Translations under genes and position numbers: made by a program
Assembly (NCBI GenBank): GCA_019116405.1
Contig: DXBS01000138.1
Location: 1-17,645, forward strand
Length of the DNA stretch: 17,645 nt
Reading direction: 5' to 3'
Source of the DNA: Candidatus Gallimonas intestinigallinarum
GTDB taxonomy: Bacteria > Bacillota_A > Clostridia > Christensenellales > Borkfalkiaceae
Notes under the pieces: model-generated
What the model was told of the DNA's origin: nothing
The model's input: only the letters and a program-made list of their open reading frames with translations
Databases searched by the model: none
In this document: in pieces, positions 7,555-13,818 of the stretch
Layout: each line of letters begins with the position of its first letter
How positions within the stretch are numbered: the stretch's first letter is position 1

Positions 7555-7659
7555 AGGCAGAAGAGTAGCCAAGGCGCGTTAAGTGCTGCGAAACGGGACG
7601 TTGTTCGCAGACGAAAGGGAAACCTGCGGTGCCGCGGCGCGTCCGCTCGAATCGTGCCT
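7555..7659 (+). ncRNA. Tetrahydrofolate (THF) riboswitch aptamer
   Basis: The leader follows the THF riboswitch consensus in order: GAGTAG (7563-7568), GCGCGTTAAGTG (7574-7585), GGGACGT, ACGAA, TGCGGTG (7625-7631) and GTCCGCTC (7641-7648). These blocks line up closely with the folT riboswitch of Eubacterium siraeum whose structure is known. The stems also form: CTGCGAA with TTCGCAG makes the inner hairpin, GAG with CTC the closing stem, and AGGCA (7555-7559) with TGCCT (7655-7659) may extend it. Reduced folate binding would reduce expression of the transporter gene downstream through the terminator at 7678-7702. The gene identity and the riboswitch support each other. Confidence 0.92.
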
Positions 7660-7677
7660 ACACACCTTTTTCGCGGA

Positions 7678-7702
7678 CCTCTCAAATTCGGGAGGTTTTT
7701 TT
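7678..7702 (+). terminator. Riboswitch expression platform: terminator that also contains the folT ribosome site
   Basis: CCTCTC (7678-7683) pairs with GGGAGG (7690-7695, one G-U pair) around AAATTC and is followed by seven T residues (7696-7702). GGGAGG is also the only good Shine-Dalgarno site for the ATG at 7705, so the same hairpin can end transcription or hide the ribosome site. GCGGAC (7673-7678) can pair with GTCCGC (7641-7646) in the 3' part of the aptamer, a possible link between ligand binding and the hairpin. Confidence 0.8.
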
Positions 7703-7704
7703 GT

Positions 7705-8322
7705 ATGCTTTTTTCCGTCTATTTCCGCCGCCTCACCGCGGCAAAGAAGATCGCGCTGCTCGCGGTGTTCGTCGCGCTCAGCATCGTCGTCAACTGTTTC
7801 TCCATCGACGTCGGCAGCTCCAACAAGATCGCCTTTACCTATGTCGTCTGCTTCTTTGCGGGCTACCTCTTGGGCGGTGTGCCCGCCTTTTGCATTGCGC
7901 TTTTGGGCGACGTGATCGGGTACCTCGCCAACCCCGTCGGCGTATACTGGTTGTTCGGGCTGACGCTGGGCGTCTATGCCTTCCTGATGGGCGCCGTCAT
8001 GAACTTTCGGGTGTGCGCGGACGAGAACAAGGCTGCGCCCTATGTCAGGACGGCAGTCGCGCTCGTTCTCGGGTATGTGCTGATTACCATGCTCTTGAAT
8101 TCGCTGGTCAATTACTGGTACGTGATGCTCTTTGTCTGGAACGGCGCCGCGAAAAAGACCTTTTTGGTCTATCTTGGCGGACGGCTCGCGTTCCAGAGCA
8201 TCGTGTACGCCGTCAATGCGGCGATCTGCGTCGCGATCGTGCCAGTTCTGGTGCAGATCGACAGGCGCATGAGGCGCAGAAAGCACGCCAAGCACACGGA
8301 CGCGGTTTCCAGCGGACAATGA
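7705..8322 (+). CDS. folT: Folate ECF transporter S component, FolT
   Basis: The start is set at ATG 7705, 9 bases after GGGAGG; this gives 205 residues starting MLFSVYFRRLTAAKKIALLA. Six membrane helices are visible. Family patterns include the N-terminal KKIALLAVFVALSIVVN, GYLLGGVPAFCIALLGDVIG (near 56-75) and PVGVYWLFGLTLGVYAFLMG, which match the folate family of energy-coupling factor S components. FolT captures folate outside and works with a shared EcfT and EcfAA' energising module, which is not encoded here. The THF riboswitch directly upstream strongly supports the substrate. The C-terminus is basic (RRMRRRKHAKH). The gene stands alone between its riboswitch and a strong terminator. 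Confidence 0.92.
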   Translation: MLFSVYFRRLTAAKKIALLAVFVALSIVVNCFSIDVGSSNKIAFTYVVCFFAGYLLGGVPAFCIALLGDVIGYLANPVGVYWLFGLTLGVYAFLMGAVMNFRVCADENKAAPYVRTAVALVLGYVLITMLLNSLVNYWYVMLFVWNGAAKKTFLVYLGGRLAFQSIVYAVNAAICVAIVPVLVQIDRRMRRRKHAKHTDAVSSGQ

Positions 8323-8342
8323 AAATTTGAGAAAATCGGACG

Positions 8343-8369
8343 AGTCAACCCCTGCGGGTTGACTTTTTC
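8343..8369 (+). terminator. Intrinsic terminator of folT
   Basis: AGTCAACCC (8343-8351) and GGGTTGACT (8356-8364) form a perfect 9-bp stem with a CTGC loop, followed by TTTTCTTT. It begins 20 bases after the folT stop. Confidence 0.92.
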
Positions 8370-8388
8370 TTTGGCGGCGTGCTATAAT
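8359..8388 (+). promoter_or_regulatory. Promoter of the lgt operon, overlapping the folT terminator
   Basis: TTGACT (8359-8364) and TATAAT (8383-8388) are 18 bases apart. The -35 box is the 3' arm of the folT terminator stem. The next gene has AGGAG at 8406-8410 and starts at 8421. This is the only promoter I can see for the nine-gene operon to plsY. Confidence 0.85.
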
Positions 8389-8420
8389 GAAAAAAATCTC
8401 ATTGCAGGAGAAAACTGTCC

Positions 8421-9506
8421 ATGGCAAGTGCATTGCTTGCATCATCCGGCGTGATGTTTGATATTTCCAATCGCGGGGTCGTCGTGTTCGGGCTGCAGAT
8501 CTACTGGTACGGCATCTGCATCGTCTGCGGCATGATCTTAGCGGCGTTTCTCTCGGCACTTTTGATGAAGCGCAGGAACATGTCGCCCGATCTCATCTAT
8601 CTGCTCTTTCTCGTGTGCATTCCGACGGCGATCGTCTGTGCGCGCCTCTTTTCCTGCCTCACCGACCCCAACCTCGGCATTGCAAGGTTTTTCGAGTTCC
8701 AGGACGGCGGGCTCTCGGTCACGGGCGGCGTACTGGGCGGCGTACTGGCGGGGCTGATCGTCTGCCTCATCAAGAAGATCGACTTTTTGCGGACGGCGGA
8801 CTGCGTCGTGCCCAATATCCTGATTGCACAGGCGCTGGGGAGGTGGGGCAACTTCTTCAACGGCGAGGTGTACGGCGGCGTTGTGACCGATCCAGCGCTG
8901 CAATGGTTCCCGTTTGCGGTCCCCATTGCGCCCAATCACTATGACTGGGACGTCGGCGGCATCGGCGGCTTTTCCGCGTCCAATGCGACGTGGCATTATG
9001 CCTTTTTCTTCTATGAATCGGTTGTGAATCTCATCGGCTGGGCAATTCTCTTCACCCTCCTATGGAAGACCAAGAAGAAACCGAACGGGCTGTATGCCTG
9101 TCTCTATTTCGTCTGGTACGGCATTGTGCGCTCCATCATGGAGCCGTTGCGCGATCCGGAGTTTATCCTCGATGCGGGCGGCGTGCCGTGGTCGCTGGTG
9201 TTCTCCATCCTTATGGCGACGCTCGGCACGGCGGCGGTCCTTGTTCTTCTCATCCTTAATTTCCGCAAAGAAAAGTCCTTCCTGGGTAGCCGCGTCGGCG
9301 ATCCGTGCGGCATCACCAAGTATTTAACGCCCTATAAGGACGATCCGCCCTATTACAGTGAGATCAATATGCTGGTCGCGAACTATCCGCCAAGGCCCGA
9401 AAAGGAGAAAAAGGAGCCCAAGAAGCCTAAAAAGCCGCGGCACGATCCGCCCTCCGATACCTCGGTGGGGGACAGTTCGCCCGCAAGCTGGGATGGTGAC
9501 GACTGA
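8421..9506 (+). CDS. lgt: Prolipoprotein diacylglyceryl transferase, Lgt
   Basis: Lgt moves diacylglycerol from phosphatidylglycerol to the lipobox cysteine of prolipoproteins. The 361-residue product has about seven membrane helices and most signature residues: QIYWYG (26-31), GRWGNFFNGEVYG (140-152; R141, N144 and E149 match E. coli R143, N146 and E151), FFYES (196-200) and R237/E241 in VRSIMEPLRD. The loop usually containing the essential histidine (GGxSxHGG) reads GGLSVTGG here, with T101. Beyond the last helix is a hydrophilic tail of about 75 residues, rich in K and P (EKEKKEPKKPKKPR), which is long for this family. The start has AGGAG 10 bases ahead. It overlaps pncB by one base (TGATG). 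LspA, the next enzyme in the pathway, is three genes downstream. Confidence 0.93.
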   Translation: MASALLASSGVMFDISNRGVVVFGLQIYWYGICIVCGMILAAFLSALLMKRRNMSPDLIYLLFLVCIPTAIVCARLFSCLTDPNLGIARFFEFQDGGLSVTGGVLGGVLAGLIVCLIKKIDFLRTADCVVPNILIAQALGRWGNFFNGEVYGGVVTDPALQWFPFAVPIAPNHYDWDVGGIGGFSASNATWHYAFFFYESVVNLIGWAILFTLLWKTKKKPNGLYACLYFVWYGIVRSIMEPLRDPEFILDAGGVPWSLVFSILMATLGTAAVLVLLILNFRKEKSFLGSRVGDPCGITKYLTPYKDDPPYYSEINMLVANYPPRPEKEKKEPKKPKKPRHDPPSDTSVGDSSPASWDGDD

Positions 9507-10933
9507 TGCGAAATTTAACATTACTGACAGATTTATATCAACTGACGATGGGGCAGGGGTATTTTACCGAAGGCAAACACACCCAGCGCGCCGTCTTTGA
9601 TGTGTTCTTCCGTCCCAACAAACTCATCACCTATTCGGTGGCGGCGGGCATGGAGCAGGCGGCGGAGTACCTGGAGAACCTGCACTTCGACTAGAGCGAT
9701 ATCGCCTACCTGCGCTCGCTCGGCATCTTCACAGAGGACTATCTCGCGTGCCTTAAGGACCTGCGCTTCACGGGGGACGTGACGGCCGTCCGCGAGGGGG
9801 AGATCGTCTTTCCCTACGAGCCCATTCTCACCGTCTCCGCGCCCATGCTGGAGGCGCAGCTCGTCGAAACGGCGCTTCTGACATTCATCAATCATCAGAC
9901 GCTCATCGCCTCCAAGGCAGCGAAGATCTGCGCGGCGGCGGGCGGCGGCGTCATGGAGTTCGGGCTCCGGCGCGCGCAGGGGCCGGATGCGGGCATCTAC
10001 GGCGCGCGGGCCGCGATGATCGGCGGCTGCGTGGGCACGTCCAACGTGTACGCGGGCAAACTTTTCGACGTGCCCGTCTCCGGGACGATGGCGCACAGCT
10101 GGATTATGAACTTTCCCTCCGAACTTGAGGCGTTCCGCGCGTATGCAAAGAGCTTTCCGGACAACTGTCTGCTGCTCGTCGATACCTACGATACCCTGCG
10201 CAGCGGCGTGCCGCACGCCATTCAGGTGTTCAAAGAACTGCGCGAACATGGGTACGAGCCCAAGGGCATCCGCCTCGATTCGGGCGACCTTGCCTATCTT
10301 TCCAAGGCGGCGCGCGCGATGCTGGACGAGGCGGGCTTTGAAGACGCCATCATCTGCGCTTCGGGCGACCTGGACGAGAGCCTCATCCGCTCCCTGAAGG
10401 CGCAGGGCGCGCGCATCGATACCTGGGGTGTCGGCACCAAGCTCATCACGAGCGCCGATATGCCCGCGCTGGGCGGTGTGTACAAGCTCGCCGCGGTGTA
10501 CGAAGGGGGCGTGGAGATCCCCAAGATCAAGCTCTCCGATACGACGGAGAAGATCACCAATCCGGGCGTCAAAGAGGTGTACCGCATCTACGACGCGCCC
10601 AGTCACATGGCGATCGCCGATCTCATCGTCCGCGCGGGCGAGACGATCGACGAGACAAAGCCGCTCACGATCTTCCACCCCGTGGACACCTGGAAGCGCA
10701 TGACGCTCACCAACTTCACCGTGCGCAAGCTGCGCGAGCCGCTCTTTGCGGGCGGAAAGCGCGTCGCGCCCCAATATAAGCTTTCGGAGATCGCGGCATA
10801 CCGCACATCCGAGCAGGCGCACTTCTGGGAAGAATATCTCCGGCAGGATATGCCCCATATCTTTAAGGTCGACCTGTCCGATCAATTGTATCAGCTGAAA
10901 AAGTCGCTCGTCGAGCAGTTCGGCGCGCAGTAA
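9506..10933 (+). pseudogene. pncB: Nicotinate phosphoribosyltransferase, interrupted by an in-frame TAG
   Basis: The reading frame runs from ATG 9506, which overlaps the lgt stop, to TAA at 10931-10933 (475 codons) but contains TAG at 9692-9694, codon 63. On both sides the sequence is normal for the family: LTDLYQLTMGQGYF at the start, YLENLHFD just before the stop and DIAYLRSLGIF just after it. Later motifs are EFGLRRAQGPDAG, SGTMAHS with the expected catalytic histidine (about residue 197), LLVDTYDTL, IRLDSGDLAYLS and WGVGTKLITS. The enzyme makes nicotinate mononucleotide from nicotinate and PRPP for NAD salvage. GAG to TAG is the simplest change. A restart at GTG 9779 would give a 384-residue protein lacking the N-terminal domain strands, probably inactive. 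Sequencing error is possible. Confidence 0.88.
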
Positions 10934-10944
10934 GGAGTTTTGCC

Positions 10945-11439
10945 ATGTTAGGTCTGTACAGCAAAAAGGACGTGGAAAAACTGGTCGATCGTCTGCGCGA
11001 GGAGTACGAGGAGGCACTCCGCACGCAGCGGCAGGCAGCCGAGGAACTCAAGGAGGAAAACCGCAACCTTGCGGCGCGCGTCTCGCAGCTGGAAGCGGAG
11101 CGCGCGACGGTCGCCGATGCGCTCATTGATGCGGTCAAGGCGGGCGAGCGCATCCGCAAGGAGAGCGAGGACGCCGCGGCAAACGGCGGGAAGGAGCTCT
11201 CCCTGCTCATCGCCAAGTGCCGCCTGCTCTCGGGCAATCTCATGGCGAAGTATCCCGATGCGGAGGATGTCAAGGCGTTTTCCGACTTCGTGGAGGCATT
11301 GCAGAGCGAGGCGTCCGAAGAGGAGGACGGGCTGGATATGGACGAGGTGCTCGCACCCAAATACCCGCTCGATCTTGGCAAGCTGTGCAAGGAACTGGGG
11401 CTCATGGAGGATAAGGAGCAGGAGACGGAAGAGGCATGA
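10945..11439 (+). CDS. Coiled-coil protein of unknown function
   Basis: AAGGAG (10932-10937) precedes the ATG by seven bases. The 164-residue product is soluble and strongly helical. Residues 8-65 form a clear coiled coil of charged heptads (VDRLREEYEEALRTQRQAAE, then NRNLAARVSQLEAERATVAD), and a second helical region follows to about 120. The tail is acidic and contains a short ordered-looking motif, APKYPLDLGKLCKELGL (about 136-152), the kind of terminal peptide that could bind a partner. The start MLGLYSKKDVEKLVDRL is faintly like coiled-coil cell-division or envelope proteins such as DivIVA, but I do not see enough to assign it. It overlaps lspA by ATGA, so the two are probably translationally coupled. 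Confidence 0.75.
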   Translation: MLGLYSKKDVEKLVDRLREEYEEALRTQRQAAEELKEENRNLAARVSQLEAERATVADALIDAVKAGERIRKESEDAAANGGKELSLLIAKCRLLSGNLMAKYPDAEDVKAFSDFVEALQSEASEEEDGLDMDEVLAPKYPLDLGKLCKELGLMEDKEQETEEA

Positions 11440-12026
11440 AGGGACTGAGCAAGTATTACAAGCAAATCATGATCGCGCTCGGCTGTGCAGTTCTCATCTG
11501 CGTGCTGTTGTTCGTCGACCTCATCACCAAGGCGGCAGCGGAGGCGTCCACTGTTCATCAGAGCAGCTACTTTTTGGGCATCATCCGCCTTTGGTACACC
11601 TCCAATCCCGGCATCGCCTTTGGCATCTTCGGAGATAATCCGGTCGCGATGGAGGTGATGAGCTATGTCACGATCGCGCTCGCCGTGCTCATCGCCGTCA
11701 TGTTTTTCACCATTTTTCGCAACAATCTGCCCGTGCGCGTCTGCCTTGCCGTCGTGGAGGCGGGTGCGCTCGGCAATATCATCGATCGGTTCTGCCTCGG
11801 CTATGTGCGCGACTTTGTCGACGTCCAGCCCCTTGGCTTTGGCATCTGCAACATTGCCGACTTCTTCATCACGGGCGGCGTCGTCGCGGTCATTATCTGC
11901 ATTCTGTTCATCGGCAAGGATGCCGTGTTCCCGCTCACCAAAAAGTGGCGGGAGGAGGCAAAGCAGGAGGACAAGGAGCGCGACGTCCGCAACGGCCATG
12001 CCGGACAGGACGAGGAGCATGACTGA
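11436..12026 (+). CDS. lspA: Lipoprotein signal peptidase, LspA
   Basis: LspA removes the signal peptide of prolipoproteins after Lgt has lipidated them. The 196-residue protein has four membrane helices (about 12-30, 72-92, 98-116 and 143-160). Family motifs are FVDLITK (26-32), SNPGIAFGIF (56-65), EAGALGNIIDR (108-118), then LGYVRDFVDV with D126 and CNIADFFITGG with D142, the two catalytic aspartates. It ends in a charged tail (KKWREEAKQEDKERD) somewhat longer than usual. The ATG overlaps the stop of the coiled-coil gene, and its own stop lies inside rluD (12019). The NIADFF in place of the more common N-A-D-S-x-I is a mild variant. Confidence 0.95.
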   Translation: MKGLSKYYKQIMIALGCAVLICVLLFVDLITKAAAEASTVHQSSYFLGIIRLWYTSNPGIAFGIFGDNPVAMEVMSYVTIALAVLIAVMFFTIFRNNLPVRVCLAVVEAGALGNIIDRFCLGYVRDFVDVQPLGFGICNIADFFITGGVVAVIICILFIGKDAVFPLTKKWREEAKQEDKERDVRNGHAGQDEEHD

Positions 12027-12945
12027 GTATTCCGCGGACGCAGGCGTCCGCATCGACGTCTTTTTATCGGAAAAGACGGGACTGACCCGCTCCGCCGTCA
12101 AAAAACTGGCGGACGAGGGGCACGTCTTTGCGGACGGCGTCCCCGTCAAGGCGGGGCATGTCTTAAAGGCGGGGAGCCTTGTCGCGGTGGACATCCCCGC
12201 GCCCGTGCCCATCGAGGCGCAGCCCGAGGACATTCCCATCGATATCGTCTATGAGGACGAGGACATCGCCGTCGTCAACAAGCCGCGCGGCATGGCGGTC
12301 CACGCAGGCGCGGGCGTCACGAGCGGCACGCTCGTCAACGCACTGCTCTTTCATCTCCATTCCTTAAGCGGCATCAACGGCGCGCTGCGCCCCGGCATCG
12401 TACACCGCATCGACAAGGACACGACGGGGCTTCTGGTCGTCGCCAAGAACGACGCGGCGCACCTCTCGCTCGCGCGGCAGATCGAGGAAAAATCTGCCCA
12501 CCGCGAATATCTTGCCCTGCTCGAGGGCGTCCTCAAGGAAGAGCGCGGCAGGGTGCATACCCTCATCGGGCGGGACCCCAAGGACAGGCTGAAGATGGCG
12601 GTTGTCCGATCGGGCGGCAGGGACGCCGTCACGGACTTTGACGTCGTCGAGCGCTTTCCCGCGCACACGCTCGCCCACTTCGTCCTGCAGACGGGCAGGA
12701 CGCATCAGATCCGCGTCCACGCCAAGTATCTCGGGCATCCCGTCGTGGGGGACCCCGTATACGGCTACAAAAAGCAGCGTTTTTCGCTGGACGGGCAGCT
12801 CCTGCACGCGCAGAAGCTCACGCTGACCCACCCGCGCACGGGCGAGGTCATGCAGTTCTTCGCGCCGCTGCCCGAAGATTTTGAGCACGTTCTCGCCGTC
12901 CTGCGGCGGGAGAAAGGAGGAGACAATGCAAATTCTCACCGGTGA
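12019..12945 (+). CDS. rluD: 23S rRNA pseudouridine synthase, RluD/RluC family
   Basis: The start is ATG 12019, inside the end of lspA, giving 308 residues: MTEYSADAGVRIDVFLSEKT. An N-terminal S4-like RNA-binding domain spans about residues 8-60 (GLTRSAVKKLADEGHVFADG). The catalytic domain contains the family signature HRIDKDTTGLLVVAKN with catalytic D132, plus VNKPRGMAVHAG, GRTHQIRVHAKYLGHPVVGD and YGY. Such enzymes isomerise specific uridines in the large-subunit rRNA. The exact position modified is not decided by sequence alone; the RluD label follows the S4-containing YlyB/RluD type often found next to lspA in Bacillota, as here. It ends 20 bases inside pyrR. Confidence 0.92.
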   Translation: MTEYSADAGVRIDVFLSEKTGLTRSAVKKLADEGHVFADGVPVKAGHVLKAGSLVAVDIPAPVPIEAQPEDIPIDIVYEDEDIAVVNKPRGMAVHAGAGVTSGTLVNALLFHLHSLSGINGALRPGIVHRIDKDTTGLLVVAKNDAAHLSLARQIEEKSAHREYLALLEGVLKEERGRVHTLIGRDPKDRLKMAVVRSGGRDAVTDFDVVERFPAHTLAHFVLQTGRTHQIRVHAKYLGHPVVGDPVYGYKKQRFSLDGQLLHAQKLTLTHPRTGEVMQFFAPLPEDFEHVLAVLRREKGGDNANSHR

Positions 12946-13450
12946 CGAGATGCGCCGCGCCGTCACCCGCCTTGCCATGCAGGCGGTGGAGAGCTGCAAG
13001 GGGACGGACTTTGTCCTCATCGGCATCCGCACGCGGGGCGTCATCCTTGCCCGCCGCATGCAGCGCGAGATCGCGCGGCTGGAGGGCGTGGAAGTTCCCC
13101 TGGGCATCCTCGATATCTCCCTCTATCGCGACGACCTGCTCGACGGCTGCGACGCCGTGTTCAAGGGCAGTGAAATCGACTTCAACCTCGACGGCAGGAC
13201 GGTCGTGCTGTGCGACGACGTGCTCTACACGGGCAGGACGGTGCGCGCGGCGCTCTCGGCGCTCGCCTCCATGGGCAGGGCGCGCGCTGTACGGCTGTTC
13301 ACGCTCATCGACCGCGGGCATCGCGAGCTTCCCTTCCGCGCCGACGGCGTGGGAAAGAGCGTCCCGACCTCGCGCAGGGAGCGCGTCGTCGTACACTTTA
13401 CGGAGACGGACGGCACGGACAGCGTAGAACTGTATAAGGCGGGGGAGTAG
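12926..13450 (+). CDS. pyrR: Pyrimidine regulator / uracil phosphoribosyltransferase, PyrR
   Basis: AAAGGAGG (12913-12920), lying within rluD, fixes the start at ATG 12926 and gives 174 residues. Motifs are MQILTGDEMRRAVTRLA, IRTRGVILARR, the ISLYRDDL element, and the PRPP-binding loop VVLCDDVLYTGRT (93-105). In Bacillota PyrR binds the pyr operon leader in response to UMP, causing termination, and usually also has some uracil phosphoribosyltransferase activity. No pyr genes and no PyrR binding leader are visible in this window, so it would act on targets elsewhere. It is placed five bases before the small membrane-protein gene. The rluD-pyrR order after lspA is common in related genomes. Confidence 0.93.
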   Translation: MQILTGDEMRRAVTRLAMQAVESCKGTDFVLIGIRTRGVILARRMQREIARLEGVEVPLGILDISLYRDDLLDGCDAVFKGSEIDFNLDGRTVVLCDDVLYTGRTVRAALSALASMGRARAVRLFTLIDRGHRELPFRADGVGKSVPTSRRERVVVHFTETDGTDSVELYKAGE

Positions 13451-13454
13451 GACA

Positions 13455-13793
13455 ATGGCAAAGAAGCAGCAAAGGCAGGAAAAGCAGGAGAACAAGTCAT
13501 CCAAGCACGTTTTCACGGAGAAACTCATCAATCTTCTGGCCTTTCTCGCGCTCGCGGCGGCCGCCGTCCTGCTCCTCATCGGACCGCTCCTCGGGTGGCT
13601 CTTAGAGCAGACGGGCGGCACGGTCATCATGCAGGCGCTCAGCCTCGTCGCGCAGTACTGCCTGCTCGCCGCCATCGCCATCCCCGGCTGGCGCTTCGTG
13701 CGCGGCAAGGGCAAGGGCTGGAAGATCGCCTATTTCATCTTCCTCGCCGTCTATATCGCCGGCACGATCCTGGGCGTCACGGTGGGCATCTGA
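13455..13793 (+). CDS. Small membrane protein of unknown function
   Basis: GGGGGAG (13441-13447) lies seven bases ahead of the ATG. The 112-residue product has a basic, glutamine-rich cytoplasmic tail (MAKKQQRQEKQENKSSK), then three predicted membrane helices at about 24-46, 56-77 and 88-112. A basic loop WRFVRGKGKGWK lies between the second and third helix. I recognise no family. Because its neighbours are transcribed in the same direction with short gaps, it belongs to the lgt-plsY operon; der begins 25 bases after it. Confidence 0.7.
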   Translation: MAKKQQRQEKQENKSSKHVFTEKLINLLAFLALAAAAVLLLIGPLLGWLLEQTGGTVIMQALSLVAQYCLLAAIAIPGWRFVRGKGKGWKIAYFIFLAVYIAGTILGVTVGI

Positions 13794-13818
13794 ACATCTG
13801 CCATTAACGGAGAAAATT

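Noticed and set aside
7579..8559. 326-codon open frame on the - strand opposite folT
   Set aside because: It covers the riboswitch, folT, its terminator and the lgt start; all of these are better supported.
9692..9694. Genetic-code change or pyrrolysine at the pncB TAG
   Set aside because: pyrR and plsY end with TAG at the expected lengths, and pncB is not known as a pyrrolysine protein; simple mutation or error is more likely.
9533..11017. Long open frame of 494 codons on the - strand opposite pncB
   Set aside because: It lies opposite a frame with clear nicotinate phosphoribosyltransferase motifs; its residue content (H, R, D, A rich) is what the complement of GC-rich genes gives, and it has no ribosome site.
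10863..12239. 458-codon open frame on the - strand opposite the coiled-coil gene and lspA
   Set aside because: The product is low-complexity (serine- and alanine-rich, from complement of GC-rich codons) and overlaps the well-supported lspA and rluD.
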